A DNA stretch of 64,000 bases from Sphingobium lactosutens (GCF_013393185.1 NZ_QJQX01000035.1:99569-163568); one strand, 5' to 3'. Numbered from the stretch's first letter, positions 9,459-20,234 are shown. A program made the numbers and translations. The notes: a model not told the origin generated them from the letters alone.

Positions 9459-11182
9459 CCGAAGAACCGTTGCTCGCCACCACCAAGGCCCGCTTCGCCC
9501 CCTGGCTGATCGAACCGATGCTCCGCAACAGGGCGATCTACCTGAAGGTCGCGATCGCGGCGGCGCTGATCAATATCTTCGGCCTCGTCTCCTCGCTCTT
9601 CACCATGACCGTCTATGACCGCATCGTGCCCAATGACGGGTCATCCTCGCTGATCGGCCTCAGCATCGGTCTGGTCTTCGTCATCATCTTCGATTTCGTG
9701 CTACGGTTGCTGCGCGTCTATTTCGTCGACATCGCCGGCGCCAATATCGACCATGATGTCGGTGAAACCCTGTTTGCGCGCCTGCTGGCGCTGCGACTGG
9801 ACAAGAGGCGCGGATCGACCGGCACGCTGACCGGCCTGATGCGCGAACTGGAAACGCTGCGCGATTTCTTCGCGTCTGTCACGCTCACTGCGATCATCGA
9901 CGTGCCCTTCATCATCGTCACCCTGTCGGTGATCGCGCTGCTGGGCGGTGTGCTCGTTCTGCTGCCGTTGGCGATGGTCCCGCTGGTGATTGGCGCAGGG
10001 CTGCTCGCCACGCCGGCGCTAGACCGGCTTTCCGCGCGCAGCCTGGGGGACGGCCTCACCAAACAATCGGTGCTGGTGGAGGCGATCGGCAGCCTGGAGA
10101 CGGTGAAGGCGATCGGCGCCGGACCGATGCTGACCCGCCGCTGGCAGGCCGCGCTCATCAGCCATTCGGAAAGCTCGCTGGGCCAGCGCCTCGCCGCCGC
10201 CATACCGATGACCGTCGCCAGCAGCGCATCGACCATCGCCTATTGCGGTATCGTCATCGCCGGCGTCAGCCAGTTGCGCAATCATGAGATCACCACCGGC
10301 GCGCTGCTTGCCTGCTCGATCCTGTGCGGCCGTGCGCTCGCCCCGCTGGCGCAGATCGCGACCCTGCTTTCCCGCCTGTCGGCCACGCGCGTGGCCTATC
10401 GTCAGATCAACGCGCTGATGGAGACCCCGACCGAGGGGCCGCAGGGCGATGCGTTGCATCCGGCCCGACTGGAGGGCGGGATAGAATTGCGCAATGTTTC
10501 CTTCCGTTATCCCGGCGCGCCCGAAAAAGCGCTGGAAGGGGTCAGTCTCGCCATCAAGCCGGGCGAGCGGGTCGGCTTTCTGGGCCGGGTCGGATCGGGT
10601 AAGTCGACCCTGGCGCGGCTGGTCCTCGGTCTCTATGAGCCCGAGGAAGGCGTGGTGCTGATCGATGGCGTCGATGTGCGCCAATATGACCCGATCGAAT
10701 TGCGCAAGCTGATAGGCGCGGGGATGCAGGACAATGTGCTGATCGCGGGATCGGTGCGTCAGAATATCTGCCTCGACCGCGCCGGCGTCGAGCAGGAGGA
10801 GATGATCCGCGCGGCCGAGATCAGCGGCACCCATCGCTTCATGGGGCAGATCGCCAACGGCTATGATCTGCGCCTCGCCGATCGCGGCGACGGCCTGTCG
10901 GGCGGTCAGCGCCAGTCGATCGCCATCGCCCGCGCCATTGCGGGGCGTCCGCCGATCCTGATCTTCGACGAGCCTAGCAGTTCGATGGACGCGCAGACCG
11001 AAACCGATCTCATTGCCCGGCTCCAGCCCGAAGTGAAGGGGCGCACCCTGTTGCTCATCACGCATCGGACCTCGCTGCTCACCATGGTCGACCGCATCGT
11101 CGTGCTCGATCGGGGCAAGATCGTCGCCGACGGCCCGCGCGATGCGGTGTTGCAGCGTCTTACCCGGGGGAAAGCGGCATGA
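9455..11182 (+). CDS. Type I secretion ABC transporter (permease/ATPase)
   Basis: This 575-residue inner-membrane half-transporter has a six-helix membrane domain (about residues 25-310) and a nucleotide-binding domain. Walker A GRVGSGKST lies near residue 378, the LSGGQRQ signature near 481 and Walker B ILIFDEPSS near 502. It energises one-step export of the cargo through the adaptor and TolC channel. It lacks an N-terminal C39 peptidase or C39-like domain, as in PrtD-type exporters of serralysins, which fits the cargo downstream. It is coupled by ATGA overlaps to the genes on both sides. Confidence 0.95.
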   Translation: MTEEPLLATTKARFAPWLIEPMLRNRAIYLKVAIAAALINIFGLVSSLFTMTVYDRIVPNDGSSSLIGLSIGLVFVIIFDFVLRLLRVYFVDIAGANIDHDVGETLFARLLALRLDKRRGSTGTLTGLMRELETLRDFFASVTLTAIIDVPFIIVTLSVIALLGGVLVLLPLAMVPLVIGAGLLATPALDRLSARSLGDGLTKQSVLVEAIGSLETVKAIGAGPMLTRRWQAALISHSESSLGQRLAAAIPMTVASSASTIAYCGIVIAGVSQLRNHEITTGALLACSILCGRALAPLAQIATLLSRLSATRVAYRQINALMETPTEGPQGDALHPARLEGGIELRNVSFRYPGAPEKALEGVSLAIKPGERVGFLGRVGSGKSTLARLVLGLYEPEEGVVLIDGVDVRQYDPIELRKLIGAGMQDNVLIAGSVRQNICLDRAGVEQEEMIRAAEISGTHRFMGQIANGYDLRLADRGDGLSGGQRQSIAIARAIAGRPPILIFDEPSSSMDAQTETDLIARLQPEVKGRTLLLITHRTSLLTMVDRIVVLDRGKIVADGPRDAVLQRLTRGKAA

Positions 11183-12480
11183 GCGCCGAACTGCCGTTTC
11201 TGCCCGAGACGACGATCAAGCCGCGCGTGCCGGCCAATATCATCCTCTGGATCATCGCCGCATTCTTCCTGATCTTCCTGGTCTGGGCCTGGCTGACCGA
11301 GATTGACCGGACCGTCCGTGCCGTCGGCAAGGTCATCCCCAGTTCGCAACTCCAGGTCATTTCCAATCTGGAGGGCGGGGTGGTCGAGTCGATCCTGGTC
11401 CGCACCGGGCAGGAGGTGAAGCGCAATGCGCCTCTGGTCCGCCTCAGTCCGGTCCAACCCGGCGCCGAACTGGAAAGCAACCGCGCCGGTAGCGATGCGC
11501 TTCAGTTCAAGATCGCCCGGCTGGAGGCGGAGATCGCTGGCCGCACGCCCATTTTCACGCAGGCGCGCAATCCCCTGATGGCCAGCCAGATTGCGGTGGA
11601 GCAGAGCCTTTACCGATCGCGCATGGCCGAACTGGCGAGCATCAACAATGTCGCTGCGGCTCGCGTTGCCCAGGCCCAGCGCGCCATCGCAGAGGCAAGT
11701 GCGGCCGAAGACGCGCGCATTTCGGCCCGCGAAACCGCACGCGCCGACCTCGACCTCATCCGACCATTGGTGCAGGAGGGGATCGAGCCGCGTCGATCGC
11801 TCCTCCAGGCACAGAACAGCTTCGCCGTGTCGAGCAGTGAGGCGGCGGGCGCTGCGGCGGCGCTTGGTCGGGCACGTTCGGTACTCGCAGAATCGCAGGC
11901 CAGCGCGCAGCAGCAGAAGCGCGACTGGCTGGCGCGCGCCGCCGATGACCTGACCGCCGCGCGCGCCGACATGTCGGTGCGTCAGGCGACGATGCCCGCC
12001 TATGAATATAAGCTCACCCGAACCGTGGTGCGTGCGCCGGTCGATGGGCGCATCAACCGCGTATTCGTGACGACCGTGGGCGGCAGTGTGCGTCCCGGTG
12101 ATCCGCTGCTCGAAATGGTGCCCGGTCGCGACAGCCTGTTGATCGAAGCGGCCGTCGCCGCCAAGGACATCGCCTCGGTCAAGCTGGGGCAGAAGGCGAA
12201 GGTGCAGATCTCCGCCTATGACAGTGCAATCTATGGTTCGATGGAAGGCAATGTCGTAGCCATCTCACCCGACGCAGTCGTGAACGAGCGTACCGGCGAC
12301 AGTCATTATCTCGTCCGGGTACGCACGAAGGCCGATGCCATCACGGACGATTCGGGACGACGATTGGCGATCGGTCCCGGCATGGGCGCCGATGTCAGCC
12401 TGCTAGGCGATAAGCGGTCGATCCTCGCCTATATCCTGACGCCCTTGACTCGCCTGAGCGAGACGGCGTTCCGGGAATAG
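11179..12480 (+). CDS. HlyD-family type I secretion periplasmic adaptor
   Basis: The 433-residue membrane-fusion protein links the ABC ATPase to the TolC channel. It has a short cytoplasmic N-terminus, one membrane helix at about residues 17-38 (ILWIIAAFFLIFLVWAWL), and a biotinyl-lipoyl half starting VIPSSQLQVISNLEGGVV. A long coiled-coil hairpin spans about residues 90-275. The second lipoyl half and beta-barrel begin with TVVRAPVDGRINRV. It overlaps the ATPase gene by 4 bases. A 315-base AT-rich gap separates it from the RTX cargo, which may have its own promoter. Confidence 0.95.
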   Translation: MSAELPFLPETTIKPRVPANIILWIIAAFFLIFLVWAWLTEIDRTVRAVGKVIPSSQLQVISNLEGGVVESILVRTGQEVKRNAPLVRLSPVQPGAELESNRAGSDALQFKIARLEAEIAGRTPIFTQARNPLMASQIAVEQSLYRSRMAELASINNVAAARVAQAQRAIAEASAAEDARISARETARADLDLIRPLVQEGIEPRRSLLQAQNSFAVSSSEAAGAAAALGRARSVLAESQASAQQQKRDWLARAADDLTAARADMSVRQATMPAYEYKLTRTVVRAPVDGRINRVFVTTVGGSVRPGDPLLEMVPGRDSLLIEAAVAAKDIASVKLGQKAKVQISAYDSAIYGSMEGNVVAISPDAVVNERTGDSHYLVRVRTKADAITDDSGRRLAIGPGMGADVSLLGDKRSILAYILTPLTRLSETAFRE

Positions 12481-12795
12481 ATGCCCGGCAGGATCATAGT
12501 TTTCGTCATGTCGATGGCGAATATTGCCTCTGGCTCTGTCGAATCGTTAGGGGAGGCAATCATATATTCCGAGTATATGGTGAGTGATCCATGAACTGAT
12601 CGAATATAAACTGGTTTATAATTTTAATTTAAACGAACGTTTTCAAATATATGGCGACATAGAATTTTCTGCGATATTGAAAATATTGCCGCATGTGGCG
12701 CTTGGCAGCCTGATGAAATGATGCCATTACATCGCCCATAGCGGTCGCCAAAGGCACAATGAACGTGTCATCCCAAGCTTAAAGCAGGAGGATGT
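12481..12795 (+). promoter_or_regulatory. AT-rich leader upstream of the RTX protease
   Basis: This 315-base gap contains no gene. Its middle part (about 12560-12700) is strikingly AT-rich compared with the flanking genes, with runs such as TTTATAATTTTAATTTAAA, and it looks like a promoter or a binding site for a nucleoid protein. A purine-rich ribosome site GCAGGAGG sits just before the cargo ATG at 12796. I cannot single out a -35/-10 pair with confidence. Separate transcription of the cargo from the exporter operon is inferred. Confidence 0.55.
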
Positions 12796-15700
12796 ATGCT
12801 CAAGGTCACAGGGGCTGGACCGACTAAGGTTCTGTTGAATCAGGACGACAATTCCCAATCCAACAACTCGCTTGCCTATTCGCTCGGCACCGCGTCCGAT
12901 CTTTGGTCGCTCGTCGGCAATGCCCAGGTTCGCAGCGACATATTATTGCTTTATCCGCAGGACGTGATGACACCGCCGACGACGGGGGCGAGCGCGAGCC
13001 TGCCGCAGGACAATGGCAGCGCCTCGACCACCGCGGCGCAGGGTGGCACCGGCGATGCGAAGATCGATGGCATTTTGAGCGGCGTAAAATGGGCCGGCGC
13101 CATCACCTATGCCGACACCGACTCCCCCGCTGATTATCAGGCCGGCTATTTCTCCGACGGCGACGGCGACGGCGTCAGTGCGCAGAATGAAGGTTTTTCG
13201 CAGTTTTCCGCGTTGCAGATGCTGGCCATGCACACGGCGCTCAATCAGGCGGCTTACACGCAGCCCTTGGCAGCGACGGCCTTTTCGATCGAGGCGTTCA
13301 CCAATCTCGACATTACCTATGCCGGCGCGGGCGTGAGTACGGCGACCATTCGCGGCGCCAATTCGGACGATCCCGGTACGGCCTACGCCTATTATCCCGA
13401 CAACAGCATCTATGGCGGCGACACCTTCTTCGGCAATTATTATGATACCGTCCTGGGCGGTCTCTACTCGCTGAAGACGCCGGTGGCCGGCAACTATGCC
13501 TGGCACACGATGTTTCATGAACTGGGCCATTCGCTCGGCCTGAAGCATGGCCAGGAAACCGGTGGCCCCAGCAATGTCGCGCTACCCACGGCCTGGGATT
13601 CGATCGAATTTTCGGTCATGACCTATCGCAGCTATGTCGGTGCGCCGCTGAGCGGCTACAGCTATGAAGAATGGGGCGGTCCGCAGAGCTTCATGATGCT
13701 CGACATAGCGGCGCTGCAGACCATGTATGGCGCTGATTATTCGGTCAATGCCGGCGACACCACCTATATGTGGAGTCCGACAAGCGGCGAGACCTATATC
13801 GACGGAGCGCTGGCGATCGATCCGGGTGGCAACCGCATCTTCGCGACCATCTGGGACGGCGGCGGCGTCGATACCTATGACCTGTCCAACTATACGAGCA
13901 ATCTGACGCTGGATCTCAACCCCGGCGGCTATTCGGTCTTCAGCACCGCTCAGTTGGCCTATCTCGGCAACAATGGCAGCGATGTCTATGCCCGGGGCAA
14001 TATTTTCAATGCGCTGCTGTTCGGCGGCGATAGCGCATCGCTGATCGAAAATGCCACGGGTGGCACGGGTAGCGACACGATCACCGGCAATGACGCGAAC
14101 AATGTGCTGCGCGGCAACGGCGGCAGTGACCTCATCAACGGCGGCTACGGCGACGACACGCTGTATGGCGGTGACGGCAATGACGTGCTGGACGGCGGCT
14201 ACGGGACCGACACCATTTATGGCGGCAACGGAAACGACATCATCTATGGCAGCTGGACGACGGATACCGTCTATGGCGAGGGCGGCAATGATGTGTTCGT
14301 CATCCGCCAGGATGGTTCGGGCACGGAATTTGGCGACAATACAGATGGTGGCAGCGGGACGGACCGGCTCGACCTCAGCCTGATCGCTACCACCTATGGC
14401 GCGATCGTCGATCTGGCTGCCGGAACCTGGCAGTATAACCCCCTCTATGGTGGCCCGTGGACGATCACGGCGGTCGAGAATGTCGATGGTACCCAGCTTG
14501 CGGACGTCATCACCGGCAGCAACGCCAATAATGTGCTGAATGGCAATAGCGGCGACGATCTGATTCTCGGCGGGGCCGGCAACGACACGATCAACGGCGG
14601 CGACGGCAATGACCAGTTGCGTGGCGGCGCCGGCAATGATGTCTTCGACGGCGGCAGCGGCCAGGATCTCTTTTATGGGGAGGATGGCAATGACACGCTG
14701 AAGATCGTCAACGGCTGGAATGGCGGATATGGCGAGGTGTTCATTGGTGGCGCCGGCATCGATACGTTTGATTTCACGGGTACGTCTGGACTGAATGCCA
14801 CGGTGAACCTTGCTGATGGACTGTTCGAGGACAGCAACTTTCCAGGCTATGGCATTTCGCTGGCCAGCGTGGAAAATGTGACGGCTGGTGCCGGGGCCGA
14901 CAGCATTACCGGCTCCGGTGAGGTCAACGTTATTAACGGTAACAACGGCAATGATGCCCTTTACGGCCTTGCCGGAAATGATTCTCTGTTCGGCGGAGAA
15001 GGCAATGACGTGCTGGATGGCGGCGAAGGCGTCGACATCATGAACGGCGGCAACGGTAACGACGTCTATTACGTTAATACACAAAGTGACAATGTTGTGG
15101 AGAGTTCCTCCACCGGCGGCAATGACACGGTCTATTCGTCCGTGACCTATGGCTTGGGCGGCCGTAACGTCGAAACCCTGACGCTAACGGGTACGTCGAA
15201 CTCCTCTGCGACTGGCAATGGTGTGGCGCAGACTTTGAATGGCAATAGCGGCAATAACAAACTGGTCGGTCTTCAAGGTAATGATGTGCTCAACGGCAAC
15301 GATGGAGCGGATATTCTGCAAGGTGGTGCTGGCAACGATACGTTGAACGGGGGGGCAGGCGTTGATACGGCGGATTATACAGACGCGACAGCCGGCGTGA
15401 CCGTCAGTCTGTCAGCCTCTGGCGCGCAGGCGACCGGAGGCTCGGGTAGCGATACGCTCAGCGGCATTGAAAATGTAACTGGGTCTGGCTTCAACGACGT
15501 GTTTACCGGCAGTTCTGCGAACAATGTGATGAAAAGCGGCGCTGGCAACGACAATCTGAATGGCGGTGGTGGTGACGATACGCTTGATGCTGGAGGCGGT
15601 AACGACTTCCTGAATGGCGGATCGGGATCAGACACTCTAACCGGTGGTCTGGGTAATGATATTTTCGCTTTCTTTAATGGATTGGGAGCGACGAACGTCG

Positions 15701-15963
15701 ACACCATCGTTGATTATGCTGTCGCCAACGACGTGATCGAACTGGCCTCGGCTGCATTTGGTGGATTGCCGGTAGGTACGCTTGCCGCCGCGGCTTTCCA
15801 GATCGGCGCGGCCGCGGCGGATGCTAGCGACCGCATCATCTACAATAGCGCGACCGGCGCACTGCTGTTCGATGCGGACGGTACAGGCGCCACGGCCGCT
15901 GTGCAGTTCGCAAGCATCTCGACGGGTCTTGCGATGACCAATGCGGAATTTGTGATCGTCTAA
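12796..15963 (+). CDS. RTX serralysin-type zinc metalloprotease, type I secretion cargo
   Basis: The 1055-residue protein has an N-terminal M10B-type protease domain with the extended zinc motif [11 protein letters not shown] (H241, E242, H245, H251) and a Met-turn at M275 (SVMTYRSY). From about residue 419 to 955 there are many glycine-rich RTX nonapeptides (GGxGxDxLx type) in several blocks, which bind calcium after export. The last 60 residues ([20 protein letters not shown] onward) resemble the C-terminal secretion region of RTX proteins. There is no N-terminal signal peptide, as expected for type I export. It is about twice the size of classic serralysins (roughly 480 residues), owing to the extended RTX region. 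Substrates are unknown. Confidence 0.93.
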   Translation: MLKVTGAGPTKVLLNQDDNSQSNNSLAYSLGTASDLWSLVGNAQVRSDILLLYPQDVMTPPTTGASASLPQDNGSASTTAAQGGTGDAKIDGILSGVKWAGAITYADTDSPADYQAGYFSDGDGDGVSAQNEGFSQFSALQMLAMHTALNQAAYTQPLAATAFSIEAFTNLDITYAGAGVSTATIRGANSDDPGTAYAYYPDNSIYGGDTFFGNYYDTVLGGLYSLKTPVAGNYAWHTMFHELGHSLGLKHGQETGGPSNVALPTAWDSIEFSVMTYRSYVGAPLSGYSYEEWGGPQSFMMLDIAALQTMYGADYSVNAGDTTYMWSPTSGETYIDGALAIDPGGNRIFATIWDGGGVDTYDLSNYTSNLTLDLNPGGYSVFSTAQLAYLGNNGSDVYARGNIFNALLFGGDSASLIENATGGTGSDTITGNDANNVLRGNGGSDLINGGYGDDTLYGGDGNDVLDGGYGTDTIYGGNGNDIIYGSWTTDTVYGEGGNDVFVIRQDGSGTEFGDNTDGGSGTDRLDLSLIATTYGAIVDLAAGTWQYNPLYGGPWTITAVENVDGTQLADVITGSNANNVLNGNSGDDLILGGAGNDTINGGDGNDQLRGGAGNDVFDGGSGQDLFYGEDGNDTLKIVNGWNGGYGEVFIGGAGIDTFDFTGTSGLNATVNLADGLFEDSNFPGYGISLASVENVTAGAGADSITGSGEVNVINGNNGNDALYGLAGNDSLFGGEGNDVLDGGEGVDIMNGGNGNDVYYVNTQSDNVVESSSTGGNDTVYSSVTYGLGGRNVETLTLTGTSNSSATGNGVAQTLNGNSGNNKLVGLQGNDVLNGNDGADILQGGAGNDTLNGGAGVDTADYTDATAGVTVSLSASGAQATGGSGSDTLSGIENVTGSGFNDVFTGSSANNVMKSGAGNDNLNGGGGDDTLDAGGGNDFLNGGSGSDTLTGGLGNDIFAFFNGLGATNVDTIVDYAVANDVIELASAAFGGLPVGTLAAAAFQIGAAAADASDRIIYNSATGALLFDADGTGATAAVQFASISTGLAMTNAEFVIV

Positions 15964-15995
15964 AAGGGGAAGGGCGGTTTCCGTCCAGGAGAAGG

Positions 15996-16023
15996 CGCCC
16001 GGTACCCGCCGGGCGTCCTTTTC
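15996..16023 (+). terminator. Rho-independent terminator after the RTX protease
   Basis: A GC-rich hairpin with arms CGCCCGG and CCGGGCG is followed by TCCTTTTC. It lies about 35 bases after the RTX stop and just before the convergent pth stop, so it may end both transcripts. Confidence 0.75.
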
Positions 16024-16588
16024 ATGCCAGCCGCAATGCGACCTCGTTCATGAAGCGGGCGTCGTCATTCTTCGCCAGCCATTCCGCCTCCGCGCCGATT
16101 GCGCCCAGCATGTCGGCCAGTGCGTCCATTTCGGCTTTGGCGTAATTGCCCAGCACATAGCCATGGACCTTATCCTTGTGCCCCGGATGACCGATGCCGA
16201 TCCGCACCCGACGGAAGGCCGCGCCGATATGTGCGTCGGTCGATCGCAGTCCATTGTGCCCCGCATTGCCCCCGCCGCGCTTCACCTTCACCTTCATCGG
16301 CGCGAGGTCGAGTTCGTCGTGGAAGACGGTCACATCCTGCGGCGTCAGCTTGTAGAAGCGCATGGCTTCGCCGATCGATCGGCCGCTTTCGTTCATGAAG
16401 GTCGCTGGCTTCACCAGCAGGATTTTCTCCGGCCCAATCCGGCCTTCCTGCACCCAGCCCTGAAACTGCTTCTTCGGCGGGGAGAAGCGATACATGTCGG
16501 CGATCAGGTCCGCGACCATGAAGCCGACATTGTGCCGGTGCATCGCATATTGCTGCCCCGGATTGCCCAGGCCGGCCCAGATCTGCAT
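16022..16588 (-). CDS. pth: Peptidyl-tRNA hydrolase
   Basis: The enzyme cleaves the ester bond of peptidyl-tRNA released by stalled ribosomes. The 188-residue product starts MQIWAGLGNPG and contains RHNVGFMV with catalytic H19, FMNESGR and the HDELDL segment, all standard for bacterial Pth. I chose the ATG at 16588, which has GGAGG at proper spacing. In-frame ATGs at 16594 and 16609 lie on or before this site. It follows rplY in the same orientation, a common pairing, though a terminator hairpin lies between them. Confidence 0.95.
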   Translation of the reverse strand: MQIWAGLGNPGQQYAMHRHNVGFMVADLIADMYRFSPPKKQFQGWVQEGRIGPEKILLVKPATFMNESGRSIGEAMRFYKLTPQDVTVFHDELDLAPMKVKVKRGGGNAGHNGLRSTDAHIGAAFRRVRIGIGHPGHKDKVHGYVLGNYAKAEMDALADMLGAIGAEAEWLAKNDDARFMNEVALRLA

Positions 16589-16607
16589 GAACATCCTCCA
16601 GAAACGC

Positions 16608-16640
16608 AAAACCCCGCCCGAGCGTGGCTCGAACGGGGTT
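16608..16640 (-). terminator. Terminator after rplY
   Basis: On the minus strand, AACCCCG and CGGGGTT arms enclose a GC-rich loop and are followed by a short T run. It lies about 30 bases after the rplY stop, and its end coincides with the pth leader, so pth may depend on read-through or its own promoter. Confidence 0.7.
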
Positions 16641-16668
16641 GAGCAAAAACCTTGCGGCTGGAAAAGGC

Positions 16669-17283
16669 TTATTCGCCTTCGGCCGGGGTTTCGGTGTCGC
16701 CTTCGGCGCTCTTGAGAGCCGAGGGAGCAACGATGGTGGCGATGGTGAAGTCGCGATCGTCGATCGCGGTCTTCGCGCCCTTGGGCAGCGTCACCGCGCT
16801 GATGTGGATCGAATCGCCCACTTCGAAGCCCGACAGGTCGACAACGACGTCTTCGGGAATCTTGGCGGCGTCGACGACCAGTTCGATGTCGTGACGGACG
16901 ACGTTCAGCACGCCACCCTTCTTCAGGCCCGGCGAAGCGTCTTCATTCTCGAAGCGCACGGGGACCGCGACGGTCACGGTGGCATGTTCCGAAACGCGCA
17001 GGAAGTCGGCGTGCAGCGGACGGTCGGAGACGGGGTGGAACGCCACGTCCTTGGCCAGAGTGCGGACGGTCTTGCCGCCGACTTCGACCATGATGACCGA
17101 ATTGAAGAAGTGGCCGGTGCCGAGCTGCTTGTTGAGGAGCTTTTCCTCGACGTGGATCGACAGGGGTTCTTCATTGTTACCGTAGATGACGGCGGGTACG
17201 CGGCCCTCGCGGCGGAGAGCGCGGGAGGCTCCCTTGCCTGCCCGATCGCGTGCCTCGGCCGACAGCGTAAGCTGCTCGCTCAT
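16669..17283 (-). CDS. rplY: 50S ribosomal protein L25 (Ctc form)
   Basis: This 204-residue protein is the long CTC-type L25, with an N-terminal L25 domain binding 5S rRNA (about 1-95) and a C-terminal beta domain (about 100-185) plus an acidic tail. The family segment [19 protein letters not shown] near the N-terminus is clear. The start MSEQLTL at 17283 is preceded by GGAGAC. The open frame continues upstream to 17526 but those residues do not resemble the family. Confidence 0.95.
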   Translation of the reverse strand: MSEQLTLSAEARDRAGKGASRALRREGRVPAVIYGNNEEPLSIHVEEKLLNKQLGTGHFFNSVIMVEVGGKTVRTLAKDVAFHPVSDRPLHADFLRVSEHATVTVAVPVRFENEDASPGLKKGGVLNVVRHDIELVVDAAKIPEDVVVDLSGFEVGDSIHISAVTLPKGAKTAIDDRDFTIATIVAPSALKSAEGDTETPAEGE

Positions 17284-17396
17284 TGCGTGTCTCCAAAAGC
17301 AAATTGATACAAGTTTCCCGCCACGCCTCCAGGGATGACCATCGCGGGAAGGCGGCCCTTTACCAGAAAAGGACGGAAAGGCAAGGGGCAGGCTGT

Positions 17397-18278
17397 TCAC
17401 TGCACCCGCGTGATCGTGAATCCCTGCGCCTTCAGCAGGTCGATCAGATTCTGCCGCCCGGTCAGATGGCCCGCGCCCACAGCGATGAAGGGCCGTCCCT
17501 TCATCGGCTCGATCGCCTTCGCCCAATCGCGGTTGCGCGCGACCAGCACGGCTTCCTCGACCACAGGGTCGGGCTGTTCGCCATTCTGGTCTTCCTTCGC
17601 GATCGCGTCCATGTCGCCATGGACCCAGGCCTTGAGGATGCGGTCATACAGCGCCTTCATATCCTTGGCCTCATGCACCGTCTGCACCAGCAGCTTGGCT
17701 TGCGCCGCCTCGGGCAGGGTGTCGAAGGCACTGAATTGCCGCTCCACCGTCTCCAGCCCTTCGATCGGCTTGCCTGCCTTCTTGAAGGTCGAGATCAGTA
17801 CCGGTTCCACGCCGTCATCCTGGCTGACGCCCAGACCCTGCTGGTTCGCAGCGGACAGGAGCATCGCCGCCGCCCAGCTTTCATAGCCCGACAGCAGTTG
17901 CGAACTGGTCCCGCCGTCACTCAACGCCTTGAGCAGCGGGGCCTTCTCCGCCTCCGGCACGCGCGCTTCCAGCGGCGGCAGGTCCGGGCTGCGACCCATC
18001 TGCTCGAACAGGCCCAGCGTCTTCTGCTCGTCCTGCAAGTCCGCCGCCTCCAATACCAGCCGGTCGGCCTGTCCCATGGCGTCCTTGATCGCCGGCGTGT
18101 CCCAGGCGATGCCGCTCGGCAGGACATGGATCGTCCCGAACAGCCAGCCGTTCAACTCGCCGCGCTGCACCTGCCACAGGGCCGGGCCGCCCTGCGCCGG
18201 CGGCTGTTCAGGCGCTTTGCTACAGGCCGCGACCAGAGTAAGCGCGAAGAAGGCGAGGAAGCGCGTCATCAACCGCAT
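17397..18278 (-). CDS. TraB/GumN family lipoprotein, second copy of a pair
   Basis: The 293-residue product has a signal peptide ending in the lipobox LVAAC (C19). The TraB/GumN (Tiki-like) fold follows: GTIHVLP at residues 48-54 and the C-terminal [15 protein letters not shown], both conserved in this family. Tiki relatives are metal-dependent proteases, and the GxxH motifs here are the matching elements. The bacterial function is not established. It lies 4 bases after the related gene at 18283-19188 and probably arose by duplication. Confidence 0.85.
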   Translation of the reverse strand: MRLMTRFLAFFALTLVAACSKAPEQPPAQGGPALWQVQRGELNGWLFGTIHVLPSGIAWDTPAIKDAMGQADRLVLEAADLQDEQKTLGLFEQMGRSPDLPPLEARVPEAEKAPLLKALSDGGTSSQLLSGYESWAAAMLLSAANQQGLGVSQDDGVEPVLISTFKKAGKPIEGLETVERQFSAFDTLPEAAQAKLLVQTVHEAKDMKALYDRILKAWVHGDMDAIAKEDQNGEQPDPVVEEAVLVARNRDWAKAIEPMKGRPFIAVGAGHLTGRQNLIDLLKAQGFTITRVQ

Positions 18279-18282
18279 CGCG

Positions 18283-19188
18283 TCACTCCTTCACCCGGCG
18301 CGACGCGACGCCCAGCGCCTTCAACTGATCCTGCACGCTGCCCTTGCCCGCCAGATGTCCCGCGCCCACCGCGACGAAGACGGTGCCCGGCTGGTCCAGC
18401 CGCGCCTTGATCCACTTGGCCCAATTGGCGTTGCGCCCGCTCAGCAGCACCTGCGCCAGCTCCAGCGTCGCCTCCAGCGATTCGTTCATGGATTTGGCCA
18501 GCTTGTCCGGCTGACCCGCCTTCCAATAGGTCAGCAGGTCGCCAAATTCCTTCTCCATCTCCGGCAGGCCGTTGACGGTCGCGTTCAGGAACTGCACCTG
18601 CTGCGCCATCGGCAGGCTGGCGAAGAAGCCCACCTGCTGCTCCACCGTCTCCAGCGCGTCGACCTTCTTGCCCGCGGCCGTCGCCGCGCTGCGCAGGATC
18701 TTCTCCGCGCCCAGATCATTCTTGTAGCCCAGCCGCTCCAGTGGCGCGACCGACAGGGCCATGCCCGCCATCCACGGGTTGAACATGTCGAAGGCCCGCC
18801 ATGGCATGCCGTTGGCCTCCATCGCCGCCTGATAGGTCGTGCGCGCATCGGGGCTGAGCCGGTCGGACAGCTTCACCCCGTCCTTCGCCATCGCCATGCC
18901 CGCCATGGTCGCGCCCAGCTGGCTGGGATCGTCCGGCTCGATAATCTCCAGCACCAGCTGGTCGGACTTATCGAACGCCTTCTTCACGCCGCCGTTGAAC
19001 CAGTCGATCCCCGGCTTCATTACATGGACCGTGCCGAACAGATAGATGGTCGTGTCCTCATCCTTCACCTGCCAGAGGGCAGGGGTGGCGGTGGTGCGGG
19101 CAGGCTGGGCGTTGCGGGCCTGCGCGGCCCCTCCGATCAGCAGCAGCGCGGCGGACAATGTGCGGAGCAGGGCAGGGATCATCTTCAT
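18283..19188 (-). CDS. TraB/GumN family protein, first copy of a pair
   Basis: The 301-residue product starts with an exported-type N-terminus (MKMIPALLRTLSAALLLIGG) followed by an AAQA cleavage-like site and no lipobox cysteine. It shows the same landmarks as its neighbour: PALWQVKDED, FGTVHVMKPG and the C-terminal GAGHLAGKGSVQDQLKALG. The ATG at 19188 is preceded by GGAGGGAGG. The open frame extends to 19347, but the extra residues run past this ribosome site into the glyQ start region. It is transcribed divergently from glyQ. Confidence 0.87.
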   Translation of the reverse strand: MKMIPALLRTLSAALLLIGGAAQARNAQPARTTATPALWQVKDEDTTIYLFGTVHVMKPGIDWFNGGVKKAFDKSDQLVLEIIEPDDPSQLGATMAGMAMAKDGVKLSDRLSPDARTTYQAAMEANGMPWRAFDMFNPWMAGMALSVAPLERLGYKNDLGAEKILRSAATAAGKKVDALETVEQQVGFFASLPMAQQVQFLNATVNGLPEMEKEFGDLLTYWKAGQPDKLAKSMNESLEATLELAQVLLSGRNANWAKWIKARLDQPGTVFVAVGAGHLAGKGSVQDQLKALGVASRRVKE

Positions 19189-19333
19189 GCCTCCCTCCAT
19201 GGGGAGCGCGCGGCGCAAGGGCAAGCCGCTTAACCCTGTTTGCCGCCGCTTTTCCTTGACCGTTCCGGCCCCATGCGCCAAGGCGCGGACCACGTAAAAC
19301 AGCTGTTTCCAGCTATTCGACAAGGGACCATCC

Positions 19334-20206
19334 GTGGCCGAAGGCAAAGTGCTTTCCTTCCAGGACCTGATCCTGACCCTCCATGCCTATTGGGGGAAAC
19401 AGGGCTGCGTCATTCTCCAACCCTATGACATGGAAGTCGGCGCGGGCACCTTCCACCCGGCGACCACGCTGCGCAGCCTTGGTCCCAACGCCTGGAACGC
19501 CGCCTATGTGCAGCCCAGCCGCCGCCCGACCGATGGCCGCTATGGCGAGAACCCCAACCGGCTCCAGCATTATTACCAGTATCAGGTAATCATGAAGCCC
19601 AGCCCAGCGAACCTGCAGGAACTCTATCTGGGGTCGCTCAAGGAAATCGGCATCGATCCGCTGGTCCATGACATCCGCTTCGTCGAGGATGACTGGGAAA
19701 GCCCGACGCTGGGCGCCTGGGGGCTTGGCTGGGAAGTCTGGTGCGACGGCATGGAAGTCACCCAGTTCACCTATTTCCAGCAGATGGGCGGCTTCGACTG
19801 CAAGCCTGTCTCGGGCGAGCTGACCTACGGCCTCGAACGCCTCGCCATGTATATTCAGGGCGTCGACAGCGTCTACGACCTGAAGTTCAACGATGCCGGT
19901 GTCACCTATGGCGACGTCTTCCTCGAAAACGAGAAGCAGATGTCGAAATGGAATTTCGAGATCGCCGATACCGAAAAGCTGTTCCGCTGGTTCAGGGATG
20001 CCGAGGCCGAGTGCAAGGCGTCGCTGGAAGCGGGCGTCCCGCTCGCCGCCTATGACCAGGCGATCAAGGCCAGCCATGTGTTCAACCTGCTCCAGGCGCG
20101 TGGCGTCATCTCGGTGCAGGAACGCGCCAGCTATATCGGCCGCGTCCGCGACCTTGCTAAGGGCGCGTGTGAAAAGTGGATGGAAGTGAACGGGTGGGCC
20201 GCGTGA
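19334..20206 (+). CDS. glyQ: Glycyl-tRNA synthetase alpha subunit
   Basis: The 290-residue alpha subunit forms the catalytic core of the bacterial alpha2beta2 GlyRS and activates glycine. The start [20 protein letters not shown] uses GTG, and [20 protein letters not shown] is the class II landmark region. [20 protein letters not shown] follows. It is followed, after a 112-base spacer holding a paired palindromic repeat, by glyS. Confidence 0.96.
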   Translation: MAEGKVLSFQDLILTLHAYWGKQGCVILQPYDMEVGAGTFHPATTLRSLGPNAWNAAYVQPSRRPTDGRYGENPNRLQHYYQYQVIMKPSPANLQELYLGSLKEIGIDPLVHDIRFVEDDWESPTLGAWGLGWEVWCDGMEVTQFTYFQQMGGFDCKPVSGELTYGLERLAMYIQGVDSVYDLKFNDAGVTYGDVFLENEKQMSKWNFEIADTEKLFRWFRDAEAECKASLEAGVPLAAYDQAIKASHVFNLLQARGVISVQERASYIGRVRDLAKGACEKWMEVNGWAA

Positions 20207-20234
20207 TGCAACCGGCCGTCTCCCCACCGCCTTT

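Noticed and set aside
13582..15084. Open frame of 500 codons opposite the RTX repeats
   Set aside because: Its apparent repeats (VIAVAAV-like) are simply the complement of the GGxGxD codons. The sense strand has the zinc motif, RTX pattern and ribosome site.
14050..15660. Regularly spaced short repeats that could suggest a CRISPR array
   Set aside because: The repeats are degenerate, 27 bases apart and in frame, and encode RTX nonapeptides. There are no identical repeats with unique spacers.
18719..19333. Plus-strand open frames over the TraB/GumN genes
   Set aside because: They are low-complexity Arg/Ser/Leu-rich shadows, while the minus strand has signal peptides, the GTxH motif and a GGAGG ribosome site.
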